From Alteromonadaceae bacterium (GTDB lineage: Bacteria > Pseudomonadota > Gammaproteobacteria > Enterobacterales > Alteromonadaceae): a DNA stretch of 34,409 nucleotides. Location of the stretch: positions 1 through 34,409 of the forward strand of contig WFQC01000011.1 in assembly GCA_015487235.1 (NCBI GenBank), read 5' to 3'. Made by a program: the position numbers and the translations under genes. The notes under the pieces are model-generated. The model was not told the DNA's origin. It searched no databases and worked only from the letters and a program-made list of their open reading frames with translations. Shown here piece after piece: positions 1 through 9,500 of this stretch (position 1 is its first letter; the number at the start of each line of letters is the position of its first letter).

Positions 1-1370
1 ACGACTAATAACTCATGAATACCGGTACGGCCTTTATAGCCTTTGAAATTACACTCGCTACAACCTACAGCACGATAAATAGGTTGAAGATTATCTTCTT
101 TTAAGGCTAGTAATTTAAGTTCTTTGTCGTCAGGTAAATGGCTTTCTCGACAATGTGGGCATAAGGTTCTGACTAAACGCTGTGCTAATACACCCAATAA
201 ACTTGATGAAAGTAAAAAAGGCTCTACACCCATATCTTCCATCCGAGTAATTGCTCCTGAAGCGGTATTGGTATGTAAAGTTGATAAAACTAAATGCCCT
301 GTTAAACTTGCTTGCACGGCAATTTGAGCGGTTTCTAAATCACGAATTTCGCCCACCATAACCACATCAGGATCTTGACGTAATATGGCGCGCAAACCGC
401 GGGCAAAAGTCATATCAACTTTGGTATTAACTTGAGTTTGCCCGATACCTTCAATAGCAAATTCGATAGGATCTTCAACCGTTAATATATTACGTTCATG
501 GCAATCAATTTGGGTAAGACCCGCATAAAGTGTGGTACTTTTACCTGAACCGGTTGGCCCTGTAACTAAAATAATACCGTGAGGTTTATCAATAAGCTCA
601 GCAAATTTTTCTCGATTTTCATCAGTCATACCCAGATCTTTTAAATCAAGACGAGCGGCATTTTTATCAAGTAAACGTAGTACTACGCGTTCACCATGAC
701 TTGAGGGCATGGTTGATACCCGCACATCAACGGCGCGCCCACCAATGCGTAGAGAAATACGACCGTCTTGAGGTATACGTTTTTCAGCAATATCGAGTTT
801 GGCCATAACCTTAATACGAGAAACCAATAAAGAGGCTAGCTTGCGGTTGGGCTTTAACACTTCGCGCAAAATACCATCGACACGAAAGCGAATTTTTAGA
901 GCATTTTCAAAGGTTTCAATGTGAATGTCAGAGGCATTTTCTTTAATTGCTTCACTGAGCATGGCATTAATGAGCTTGATGATTGGTGCGTCATCTTCGT
1001 TTTCTAATAAATCTTCTGTTTCAGTTATTTCATCGGCAAGTGAATATAAATCTACTTCATTGCCAATATCTTCCATCAGCTGTTTGGCCTCAGAAGAATC
1101 ACGTTGATAGGCTTCAGTGAGTAGTTCTTCAAATGCATCGGCAGAATGAACCTCAATAGTAAAAGGGGCTTTTAGTATGCGGCGTATTTCAAGTAAAGCA
1201 TCGCTAGAGACAGTATCAGTACAATGTAATGTGTATTGTTGTTCAGCTTCTTTATTGATTAATACACTATGACGTTTTGCAAAACCAAACGGCAAACTTA
1301 AATTGTTTGCTATAGGCTCTGACATATTAACTTTGGCTTCATTGATATCGCTGGTGATCATTTCTGTCAT
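1..1370 (-). CDS. gspE: Type II secretion ATPase GspE (C-terminus cut by window edge)
   Basis: Cytoplasmic hexameric ATPase that powers assembly of the type II secretion pseudopilus and docks on GspL. The reading frame begins at an ATG whose A is the last base of the gspD stop codon (TAATG), which implies translational coupling. About 456 residues are visible and the frame is still open at base 1. GspE proteins usually have about 500 residues, so roughly the last 50 are missing. Visible motifs are a Walker A P-loop GPTGSGKST at residues 271-279, the following Asp box and Walker B segment ([12 protein letters not shown]), and a zinc-binding tetracysteine module with CPHC at 404-407 and CSEC at 437-440. 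The zinc module separates GspE from most PilB-type relatives. Position directly after gspC-gspD confirms the assignment. The cut is the window limit, not a broken gene. Confidence 0.96.
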   Translation of the reverse strand, partial: MTEMITSDINEAKVNMSEPIANNLSLPFGFAKRHSVLINKEAEQQYTLHCTDTVSSDALLEIRRILKAPFTIEVHSADAFEELLTEAYQRDSSEAKQLMEDIGNEVDLYSLADEITETEDLLENEDDAPIIKLINAMLSEAIKENASDIHIETFENALKIRFRVDGILREVLKPNRKLASLLVSRIKVMAKLDIAEKRIPQDGRISLRIGGRAVDVRVSTMPSSHGERVVLRLLDKNAARLDLKDLGMTDENREKFAELIDKPHGIILVTGPTGSGKSTTLYAGLTQIDCHERNILTVEDPIEFAIEGIGQTQVNTKVDMTFARGLRAILRQDPDVVMVGEIRDLETAQIAVQASLTGHLVLSTLHTNTASGAITRMEDMGVEPFLLSSSLLGVLAQRLVRTLCPHCRESHLPDDKELKLLALKEDNLQPIYRAVGCSECNFKGYKGRTGIHELLV

Positions 1371-3550
1371 TAGTTAGGCTCAACAGGTTTTACATCATTA
1401 TTGGGTTGAGGCTTGTTTTTTTTATCTTGCTCTAATTCTTTTTTATAGTCGTCAAAACTTGGAGGTAAAGTTAGCTCATTATTCCATTTGGGTAGTAAAG
1501 GAATTTTTTTATCGTTCATTAATGACAAGCCCAACTCGCGTTGGCGTAATTCATCTTTTCTAATTGCATGGTATTTTTGTTTGCTTAAGGCATTCATGGC
1601 TTTACCATCGCGAATGATTGTTGGGCGTAAAAACACCATTAAATTACGTTTGCGTTTGGTGTTACTGGTTGATTTAAATAAGTGTCCAAGTAAAGGTAAA
1701 TCACCGAGTAAAGGTACTTTTTGCACACTTTCTTGTACATCTTCGTCAATTAGTCCACCTAAAATAACAGTGGCGCCATTATCGACCATGACAGTGGTTT
1801 TAATTTCACGTTTATTAATGGCTATATCTACGCCAGTAGCACCGCTGACAGAAGAAACTTCTTGTTCAATGGTCAACTGTACCGCTGAGCCATCATTAAC
1901 TTGCGGGGTTACTTTAAGCTTAATACCAACTTCTTGGCGCTCTACTGTTTGAAAAGGGTTACTATTATTGTTACCGGTAGCTGAGCCGGTAATGATAGGC
2001 ACTTCTTGACCTACAATAAAATAGGCTTCTTCATTATCAAGGGTGGTAATGCTCGGTGTTGCTAAAATATTTGAATTCGTGTCAGAACTAACCGCTTGCA
2101 CAATAGCGCCCCAGTCGTTGCGCATTATGCCAAACATCATGCCATTAACCGCTCCTAAAGCTTGCGCAATAAGGCTGTAATCACCTTTAATATCGTTACC
2201 CGGCGGGTTAACTGTGATATTACCATTAACATCGGTTACTGTGCTGCCCGGTGTACCCGGCTGTGTGCGAGCAGCTTCTAGACCTGCGGCTACTTGCCCA
2301 ATGGGTGCAGGACCATTGTTAAATTGCGTAAAACCACCTTGCTCACTATACCACTGTATGCCTAAGTTGACGCCGTCTGACTCAAATACTTCGACAATAA
2401 TCGCTTCAACTAATACTTGGGCTCGGCGTACATCGAGTTGGCGTATAACTGCTTCTAATGAGCGTAACATGTCTTGTTGTGCGGTGATCACAATAGCATT
2501 GGTAGCCTCATGGGCTTCAATACTGATTTCTCGTTGGTTACGGTTATTACGACTTGATTTTTTACCGCTTTTACCTTCAGCTTCAATTGACTTACTAACT
2601 CCTTGTAATACTTTTACAATGTCTTCTGCTTTTGAATATTCGAGGTAGTAAACGCGGGTATTACCGTTATTTTCTAATTCATTGTCGAGGCGTTCTATCA
2701 ATGAGACTACGCGTTCACGAGCTTGTGATTCACCACTGACAATAACGCTATTGGTACGCTCATCGGCGACAATTTTAGGAATTAAAAACTGTGGTGTGCC
2801 CGCTTTACCATTGGTTGATTTATTCATTGCCTCGACAATACGCACCATTTCTGAGGCGGTAGCATATTTGAGGCGAATAATCTGTACGTCGTGATCACCC
2901 GCTTTGTCAACGCGCTCGATAATTTTTACGAGGCGATTAACGACAGCTGCTGTACCCGTTAACATGATCACGTTAGCTGGGTCGTAATGTACTACATTGC
3001 CGCCGCCAGCTTGATCAGATAATTGGCGCAGTAACGGGGTTAATTCACGTACGGTGACATTTTTTACTTCAACCACGCGGGTCACCATTTCGTCACCTTC
3101 ACCGGGGTTTTTATCATCAACAACAGGGATAGAAGAGGTTTTGGCGTCTTTATTACGAATAACCTTAATAATGTTGTTGTCCATTTCAACGGCAGCAAAA
3201 CCATAAACCTCTAATACATTGAGGAAAAATTGATAATATTGTGCTTCAGTTAATAGGTCATAACTACGCACATTAACTTTACCGCGAACATTGGGGTCAA
3301 CAATAATTGTTTTCTTTAAGTTTTTACCCACAATATTGATAAATTCTGTAATTTCAGTGCCTTTAAAGTTAGGCGAATATTGTGTTGCACTTGCTGCCTG
3401 CACGCTGTTTAGTGCTAAAGATAAGGGTAGGGCAATGGAGCAGGTTACAAGAGCGCGCTTAATAAATAAGGCGGTAAGCGTGTTACGTAAAAATTTATTT
3501 CGCTTGGTATTAACTAACATAAACTGGTTTCGCTTTAAATTTATTTTCAT
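1370..3550 (-). CDS. gspD: Type II secretion secretin GspD
   Basis: Outer-membrane secretin that forms the exit channel of the type II secretion system. With the ATG at 3550 (one base after the gspC stop) the product has 726 residues. A TTG at 3601 in the same frame would extend it into gspC and is less likely. An Arg/Lys-rich N-terminus is followed by a hydrophobic signal segment ending near NSVQAASA. Then come the N0 domain (about residues 45-125, [13 protein letters not shown]) and repeated N1-N3 domains. The secretin domain occupies about 380-660 and carries [10 protein letters not shown] and the family signature [17 protein letters not shown] Lys/Pro/Asn-rich tail after about residue 690 may be the GspS-binding or an accessory region. 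No strong Shine-Dalgarno precedes the start, which fits coupling to gspC. The gene order C-D-E matches gsp/eps operons of Vibrio and relatives. Confidence 0.95.
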   Translation of the reverse strand: MKINLKRNQFMLVNTKRNKFLRNTLTALFIKRALVTCSIALPLSLALNSVQAASATQYSPNFKGTEITEFINIVGKNLKKTIIVDPNVRGKVNVRSYDLLTEAQYYQFFLNVLEVYGFAAVEMDNNIIKVIRNKDAKTSSIPVVDDKNPGEGDEMVTRVVEVKNVTVRELTPLLRQLSDQAGGGNVVHYDPANVIMLTGTAAVVNRLVKIIERVDKAGDHDVQIIRLKYATASEMVRIVEAMNKSTNGKAGTPQFLIPKIVADERTNSVIVSGESQARERVVSLIERLDNELENNGNTRVYYLEYSKAEDIVKVLQGVSKSIEAEGKSGKKSSRNNRNQREISIEAHEATNAIVITAQQDMLRSLEAVIRQLDVRRAQVLVEAIIVEVFESDGVNLGIQWYSEQGGFTQFNNGPAPIGQVAAGLEAARTQPGTPGSTVTDVNGNITVNPPGNDIKGDYSLIAQALGAVNGMMFGIMRNDWGAIVQAVSSDTNSNILATPSITTLDNEEAYFIVGQEVPIITGSATGNNNSNPFQTVERQEVGIKLKVTPQVNDGSAVQLTIEQEVSSVSGATGVDIAINKREIKTTVMVDNGATVILGGLIDEDVQESVQKVPLLGDLPLLGHLFKSTSNTKRKRNLMVFLRPTIIRDGKAMNALSKQKYHAIRKDELRQRELGLSLMNDKKIPLLPKWNNELTLPPSFDDYKKELEQDKKNKPQPNNDVKPVEPN

Positions 3551-3551
3551 T

Positions 3552-4508
3552 TTATTTATTGATACTAAAAAGTATTTCAGAGGTGCTACCTTGACGATCA
3601 ACGGTTAGCGATATTTCAGTATCTTCTCGTAATGCTTTTAGTGCTTGTGCCGCTTGTGCAGGTTCGCTTAAGTCATAGCCATTCATTGCAATGGCTATAT
3701 CACCCATTCGTAAACCGGCATCTTTAAAAAACTCTTTATCTTTGCCAGGCGCTAATCGATAGCCGGTAATTCTTCCACCTCGCCTCTCGGGTGATATTTT
3801 TAAATAATCAGTAATTTTATTTGGATTTTTTGCTAGATCTTGTTTCAATTGTGCCATACGTTGTGTAAGGGCTTTGTTTTTACGTAAATCAACACGTTGG
3901 CGTTTACCTTTCGCTTTGGTTGAAGGTTGTGCTTTCACTGCGTTAAGGCGAGATGATTTTTTTACGGGCGCATTGGCGACTTTTTTGTATTCAAAACCAT
4001 CTAGCATCAAGGTTTCTAAACGTCCTGCTTGCTTGATTAATACGCGATCATTCATTACTTGCGCTAATGTAGCACGTGTTCCTTTAATTTTTTCACCAAT
4101 ACCATAGGTTTCTTGCTGCCCTGCATTTTCGATAATGGCGGCACCACCTTTTTTTTCACTACTTGCCACAACGCCTGTTAAGGTTAAATTTAATCGTGTT
4201 TCGGGAGCATCTTTTACTACGGGTTCATCAACAGCAACTTCTTCGGCTTGGTAGTGACCAAACAGGTTCAATGCAATGATACGATTGGTATTAATGTGAG
4301 TATTTTTCGCTTGCTGGTTAGCCGTATTATTATTGACGTGTGCAAGCCCTATTGATTGGTTTGTTTGCGGAACAAGTAACCAAGTCATTTGTGCACTCAA
4401 ATAGGCCATATAAATTATCAACAATAGACTGATAATTTGAGCTATTTTTTTCTGTGGTAGCTTAGATAATATTTCAGCTAACGATGTTAATTGATCTGAC
4501 AATGGCAT
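3552..4508 (-). CDS. gspC: Type II secretion inner-membrane protein GspC
   Basis: Inner-membrane clamp protein that links the GspL/GspM platform to the GspD secretin and takes part in substrate recruitment. It has 318 residues: a short cytoplasmic N-terminus, one membrane helix at about residues 22-42 (IAQIISLLLIIYMAYL), a proline/polar linker, the homology-region domain at about 70-170 (LFGHYQAEE, then LNLTLTGVVASSEKKGGAAII), a basic linker, and a C-terminal PDZ-like domain at about 230-318 (GRITGYRLAPG, then GLRMGDIAIAMNGYDL). It is the first gene of the visible gsp operon. A candidate -10 box lies about 31 bases upstream of the ATG. The adjacent divergent hslR gene reproduces the epsC-hslR neighbourhood known in vibrios. 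Confidence 0.95.
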   Translation of the reverse strand: MPLSDQLTSLAEILSKLPQKKIAQIISLLLIIYMAYLSAQMTWLLVPQTNQSIGLAHVNNNTANQQAKNTHINTNRIIALNLFGHYQAEEVAVDEPVVKDAPETRLNLTLTGVVASSEKKGGAAIIENAGQQETYGIGEKIKGTRATLAQVMNDRVLIKQAGRLETLMLDGFEYKKVANAPVKKSSRLNAVKAQPSTKAKGKRQRVDLRKNKALTQRMAQLKQDLAKNPNKITDYLKISPERRGGRITGYRLAPGKDKEFFKDAGLRMGDIAIAMNGYDLSEPAQAAQALKALREDTEISLTVDRQGSTSEILFSINK

Positions 4509-4538
4509 TTTATAATAATTTTTATCTATACTCAGTGT

Positions 4539-4544
4539 ATTATA
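4539..4544 (-). promoter_or_regulatory. Candidate -10 box for the gspCDE operon
   Basis: On the minus strand these bases read TATAAT, a perfect sigma-70 -10 hexamer, about 31 bases before the gspC ATG. No convincing TTGACA-like -35 is found 16-18 bases upstream. In an AT-rich intergenic region a chance match is possible. Confidence 0.35.
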
Positions 4545-4808
4545 ACTTTTAGCTTATACATTTATGGGTATATTAGGTTGATGGTGTCATTGATGATACT
4601 TGACCATCATCTTAGCAACAAGTAATAGGAGCATCTTTTTACTACAAATCGTCGTTAAAAGCTATTAACATTTCACTAACAAGAAAAACTTTAATAATTA
4701 TTTGGAGTAAAATTATTGTGCGCTAGAGCGTGCCGATCTTTGCAGACTGTTTTACAATAGTGTTTTCTTAATTTATATCAGATGGTTTGCTTTGTTCTTA
4801 CATAAAAA

Positions 4809-4839
4809 AATGTAAAGATTGATGATACCTGTTTACATT
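4809..4839. repeat. 8-bp inverted repeat upstream of hslR
   Basis: AATGTAAA (4809-4816) and TTTACATT (4832-4839) form a perfect inverted repeat with a 15-base spacer, ending 46 bases before the hslR ATG. It has no T-run typical of a terminator. It could be an operator. The half-site resembles TGTAAA of TyrR/PhhR boxes, but the spacing (15 instead of 6) does not fit. In such AT-rich DNA chance is also possible. Confidence 0.35.
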
Positions 4840-4885
4840 ATTCATTTCAGACCAAGCATGCAATTACATAAGTATTATTTATTCT

Positions 4886-5287
4886 ATGACTAAAATAACT
4901 CGCGAAAACTCTATTACTCGTCTTGATAAGTGGTTATGGGCAGCACGCTTTTATAAAACACGTGCGATTGCTAAACAAATGATCGACGGGGGCAAGGTGT
5001 TTTATAATGGCCAACGTACAAAATCAAGCAAAGCAGTGATGGTTGGTGATAAAATTAAAATACGCCAGGGCTTTGAAGAAAAAGAAGTGCAGGTGCTGCA
5101 ATTAGCCGATAAAAGGCGTGATGCGAGTTTTGCGCAAACGCTGTATGAAGAAACAGCAGAAAGCCTGAGCCGACGAGAGAAAAATGCGCTAGCGCGTAAG
5201 CAAGGTATTTTGTTAAGCCCAGCCAGTGATAAAAAACCGGATAAGAAACAACGCCGCTTAATTTTACAACTAAAAGATCGCCGTTAA
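4886..5287 (+). CDS. hslR: Heat shock protein 15 (Hsp15), S4 RNA-binding protein
   Basis: Small RNA-binding protein that in E. coli binds stalled 50S subunits carrying nascent peptidyl-tRNA and helps recycle them after heat stress. It has 133 residues, the usual family length. The S4 domain starts at about residue 11 (RLDKWLWAARFYKTR) and includes GGKVFYNGQRTKSSKAV and GDKIKI. The rest is a very basic C-terminal helix and tail rich in Lys and Arg. The ATG at 4886 lacks a strong Shine-Dalgarno but aligns with the known start of the family. hslO follows 79 bases later on the same strand, the standard hslR-hslO pair. Confidence 0.94.
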   Translation: MTKITRENSITRLDKWLWAARFYKTRAIAKQMIDGGKVFYNGQRTKSSKAVMVGDKIKIRQGFEEKEVQVLQLADKRRDASFAQTLYEETAESLSRREKNALARKQGILLSPASDKKPDKKQRRLILQLKDRR

Positions 5288-5366
5288 TGATAAGCAGTGT
5301 AATCTTGTTGAAGGTGTAAATTAAAAGCGGCCATTTTTCTGTCAATTTAAGAAAGAGTTTATAAAG

Positions 5367-6263
5367 ATGAATCAGTTAGATACGCAAATAACGAGTTTTG
5401 AAAAACTACATCGTTACTTATTTGACGATAAGCATGTTCGCGGTGAATTAGTGCAATTACACGCTTGTTATCAGCAAATATTAGCCAACCATGATTACCC
5501 ACAAGGCGTCAGTATCTTATTAGGTGAGTTACTGGTCGCAACCAGTTTACTAACGGCAACCTTAAAGTTTGAAGGTGAGATTTCTGTGCAATTACAAGGA
5601 GATGGCCCTGTTGGTTATATGGTGATTAATGGCACAATGTTGAGCCGTGATAACAGCCAACAAATGCGCGGAATTGCTAAGTTAAAACAAGCGACAGAAG
5701 CGCAAGGATTAAAAGCGCTGATAGGTAAGGGCACCATGGTAATTACTATTCGCCCTAAAGTAGGTGAAGCTTATCAAGGTATTGTTGCTTTAGACCATGA
5801 TACTTTAGCTGAATGTTTAAGCCATTATTTTGAAGTATCAGAACAGATACCGACGAAAATATGGTTGTTTGTTGATCGTGAGAAATCATTAGCTGCTGGC
5901 AGCTTAATTCAATTATTACCTGATGGTGGTGATAAGCAAGCGCAGTTAAATGATTTTGAATATTTATGCCAGTTAACTAACACGATTAAAGCTGATGAGA
6001 TTTTTACTTTATCAGCTGACGAATTACTTTATCGTTTATATCATCAAGAAAAAGTTAAGTTATATGAACCGCAACTTATTCGTTATCAATGTAGTTGTTC
6101 AGAAGAAAAGTGTTTAAATGCTATAGCGCAGCTTAACAGTGATGAAATTAAAACCATTCTTGCAGAGCAGGGTCATATCACCATGACTTGTGATTATTGC
6201 CAATCAAATTATGTTTTTGATGAAAAAAAATTAGCAGACTTTATTGATCATACTGATCATTAA
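5367..6263 (+). CDS. hslO: Redox-regulated chaperone Hsp33
   Basis: Cytoplasmic holdase chaperone activated by oxidation together with unfolding stress; in the reduced state it binds one zinc. It has 298 residues, close to the 292 of E. coli. The N-terminal substrate-binding domain spans about residues 1-180. A linker leads to the C-terminal redox switch with the zinc cysteines CSC (242, 244) and CDYC (275, 278), i.e. the CxC...CxxC arrangement. An additional cysteine at 249 lies inside the switch region. The gene follows hslR and is followed by a strong hairpin terminator at 6313-6357, so hslR-hslO probably form a closed transcription unit. Confidence 0.96.
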   Translation: MNQLDTQITSFEKLHRYLFDDKHVRGELVQLHACYQQILANHDYPQGVSILLGELLVATSLLTATLKFEGEISVQLQGDGPVGYMVINGTMLSRDNSQQMRGIAKLKQATEAQGLKALIGKGTMVITIRPKVGEAYQGIVALDHDTLAECLSHYFEVSEQIPTKIWLFVDREKSLAAGSLIQLLPDGGDKQAQLNDFEYLCQLTNTIKADEIFTLSADELLYRLYHQEKVKLYEPQLIRYQCSCSEEKCLNAIAQLNSDEIKTILAEQGHITMTCDYCQSNYVFDEKKLADFIDHTDH

Positions 6264-6599
6264 GACAATCGATTCATAACCAAGCGTTAGAAAATGCTAA
6301 CCTGATCTTATTCAGAGTGTAATTAAATGTTGCACCGTTTAATTTACACTCTGTTTTCACAAAAAATTCACTATTACCCACGATAACATTTACATTAATT
6401 TTACATCTGTGGTAAAACATAACGTGGTGTAAATAGCCAAAACTCAATTTTATCAGCAAAATTGCGGAAACAGGCTATATTTACAGCGATAAAAAATTAC
6501 ATTGATAGCAATTATATTAATTTTCAAGTCGTAGTTAATATCAATGAAAATAAAATATTTACCATAATTTTTCATAATTATGGCTTTTGGAGGTTACCG
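6264..6599. other. Intergenic region between hslO and the S8 protease
   Basis: 336 bases holding the hslO terminator (6313-6357), the presumed protease promoter and its ribosome binding site GGAGG at 6589-6593. An in-frame extension of the protease reading frame back to a TTG at 6462 lacks a ribosome binding site and would bury the signal peptide, so this part is treated as untranslated. Several TTTACA/TGTAAA hexamers occur between 6389 and 6433. No clear -35/-10 pair could be fixed. Confidence 0.6.
6313..6357 (+). terminator. Rho-independent terminator after hslO
   Basis: CAGAGTGTAATTAAA (6313-6327) pairs with TTTAATTTACACTCTG (6338-6353) with one bulged base and a 10-base loop, followed by TTTT at 6354-6357. 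It is placed 50 bases after the hslO stop. Confidence 0.8.
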
Positions 6600-9500
6600 G
6601 TGAAAAATAAAGTGGCAATTGCCATATCTACAGCATTAATGTCTGTTGCAACACTACAAGCATCTGCCGAAATGGGTGCTGTATATTCAACAGAAACATT
6701 AAAGTCTGTTCAGGCAATATCTTTCAATAAAGATAAAGTACAAAACCGCTATGATGGCAAAAAGTTCATCATGGAAAAAGATTTAGGTAATGAAGAATAT
6801 ACGTATATTGTTCGTTTAAAAAATCAACCTATTGCAACCTATAGTGGTGGAATTCAAGGGCTTGCAGCAACTAACCCTCAAGTTGCTAAAAAGGCTCTTT
6901 TCAAGAAGTTGGCGACAAGTAAAAAGTCTTCGGCTGAAATTCGTAAAGAACTACGTTTAGATCTTAGTTCTCCAGAAGCCATTGCCTATGGTAAGTTTTT
7001 AGAAACTAAACAACAGAAATTTTTAGCAAAAGCATCTGCTAAGCTTGGTAGTCAATTAAATGTTGTTTACCAATATAAAAATGCTTTTAATGGCATGGCT
7101 GTGCGTTTAACACAAGCTGAAGCAGCACGATTATCTACATTACCTGATGTTGCTTTTATTGAGCGTGAACGCTTAGAGCATTTAGATACTGATACGGGTC
7201 CAACACTTATTGGTGCAACCAATGTGTGGATGGGAGAAGGTCAATCAGCAACCAATATGGGTGAAGGTGTTATTATTGGTGTTGTCGATACCGGTATTAA
7301 CTCGGATCACCCTTCTTTTGCTGATATTGGTGCTGACGGTTATGATCACACTAATCCATGGGGCGCAGGGGTTTATGTTGGTGACTGTGCTGGCGATTTT
7401 GCAAGCATGTGTAATGATAAATTAATTGGTGTTCGCTCGTATGCTACGATCACTGATGCCTATAGTGACGCAACAGTGTTTGGTGATACACCACCGCCAG
7501 CAAATGGTGAAGACTATAATGGTCATGGTTCTCATACAGCAAGCACTGCAGGCGGTAACATTTTAACTAATGTCCCTATGGTTGATGCTGAAGTAGGTCA
7601 AGAAGAAGGTGACGGTATAAACACTACTGGCTTCGAATTTACACAGATTTCTGGTGTTGCACCACATGCCAATATTGTTGCTTATCAAATTTGTTACCCT
7701 GGTGATAGTGGAGATACTTATTCAGCGTGTCCTGGTGCAGCGATTATTGCAGCTTTAGAAGATGCGGTTGCTGATGGTGTTGATGTTATTAACTATTCAA
7801 TTAGTGGTGGTGGCGATCCTTGGGCTAGTTCAACTGAAATGACCTTTTTAGCTGCGCAAGAAGCGGGTATTTTTGCGGCTGTTTCTGCGGGTAACTCAGG
7901 CCCTGATGCTTATACTACGCCAAAAAGTGCACCATGGTACACTGTTGTAGGTGCGGCAACACATGGCCGTACTTTTGCTTATTCAGCGACAGTTAATGAT
8001 AAAAGCTATAAATACACGCGAGGTAGTGGCCCTACTTTTTCTACTGCTATTACTGGTCCATTAGCCGCAGCTGTAACCGTTGAACCTGATAATTTTGAAG
8101 GTTGTAATGAGTTTGCTGCTGGTGCCTTTACTGACAGTATTGCATTAATTAGTCGAGGTAGTTGTACATTTAGCGATAAAGTGACTAATGCTACTGCTGC
8201 AGGCGCTACCGCTGTTGTTGTATATAATAACAAAGATGGTGATGCTACTTTGGTTATGGGCTCACTTGAAGATACTACGATCCCTGCGATTATGGTTTCA
8301 CAAAACTCAGGTGCGGCTATTCTAGCTGATTTAGAAGCTACTCCTGATTTACCTATTACTATTGATCCTACGCCTACGGTTGAAATGGGGCAAGCTGATG
8401 ATACGGCTAGCTTCTCGTCGCGCGGACCTAACAACTATGTTGATGATATTATGACACCTTCTGTGACCGCACCAGGGGTATCAATTTATGCTGCTTATGC
8501 AGATCAACAATTTGGTCGTGATGTTAATCAACCTGCGCCTGCAGATTATGCCTTTTTAAGTGGTACCTCTATGTCTAGCCCTCACGTGGCTGGTGCTGGT
8601 GCAGTATTAAAATCAGCTCATCCAACATGGACGCCAGATAACATTCGTTCAGCATTGATGTTAACTGCTACTACAGATGTTCGCAAAGAAGATGGCGCAA
8701 CTGCGGCAGACTTCTTTGATATGGGAGCTGGTCGTATTCGTGTTGATTTAGCTTCACAAACAGGCTTGATCATGAATGAAACAGCTGCTAATTATACAGC
8801 AGCAAACCCTGCAACGGGTGGTTCACCGCGTGATTTGAATATACCATCAGTTTCAGATGCTAACTGTGTTGGCTTATGTAGCTGGACTCGTACAGTAACA
8901 GCAACTGCGGATGGTAGTTGGACAGCTGAAGGCGTGAGTATTTCAGATGGTCTTATTATTGAGGTTAGCCCTGCTTCATTTACTTTAGCCGCAGGTGAGA
9001 GCCAAGAAATCACCATTAATGTTGATGCTATTGGTGCCGAAAGTGATGTGTGGTCTTTTGGTCATGTGGTCTTAACTTCGGCTGATTTCCCTACAGCTAG
9101 ATTACCTGTTTCAGTGAAAGCATCTAATGGTAATCTTCCTGATATGATGTCTTTTGATGCCTATCGTAATGTTGATAGCTTCTTATATAAAGATGTTATG
9201 GCTATTGAAATTACTGATTTTACTGCTCGTTCTTATGGCTTAACAAAAGCAACACAAACCCAAGCGACAGTAGCGGGTGATAGTGATGATTCTTCAGCTT
9301 ATGACGATGTCGCAGACGGGATTAATGTTACTACGATTACAGTACCTGAAAATGCTAAGCGTTTTGTTGCTGAAATTATTAGTTCAGCATCACCTGATTT
9401 AGATTTACGCGTTGGTATTGATGCTAATGGTGATGGTCTTCCACAAGAAGAAGAAGAGATTGCCATTAGTGCAACAGCTACAGCGCTAGAAAAAGTTGAT

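Larger units (their letters stand above)
4509..4885. other. Divergent gspC/hslR intergenic region
   Basis: A 377-base gene-free stretch between two divergent operons, so it must hold both promoters. It contains the TATAAT box for gspC near the left end and an 8-bp inverted repeat close to hslR. It also holds a short GATGAT/ATCATC dyad near 4592-4611. A clear sigma-32 heat-shock promoter for hslR (CTTGAA with CCCCAT-type -10) was looked for and not found. No open reading frame worth calling and no RNA gene was recognised. Confidence 0.6.

Noticed and set aside
2214-2648. 144-codon plus-strand frame opposite gspD
   Set aside because: Lies fully inside gspD in antisense, shows no domain pattern and shares the composition of a shadow frame; the same holds for the other antisense frames over gspD, gspC, the protease, ompR and the kinase.
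3551-3601. N-terminal extension of GspD to a TTG at 3601
   Set aside because: It would overlap gspC by 50 bases and adds residues before a normal basic N-terminus; the ATG at 3550 directly after the gspC stop fits operon coupling better.
4809-4839. TyrR/PhhR box reading of the TGTAAA/TTTACA repeat
   Set aside because: The spacer is 15 bases, while that regulator class needs about 6.
6462-6599. 46-residue N-terminal extension of the S8 protease from a TTG
   Set aside because: No ribosome site there, while the GTG at 6600 has GGAGG at ideal spacing and begins a typical signal peptide.
8006-8434. 142-codon minus-strand frame inside the S8 protease
   Set aside because: Covers the PA-domain part of a clearly coding gene and resembles no protein; judged a mirror frame.
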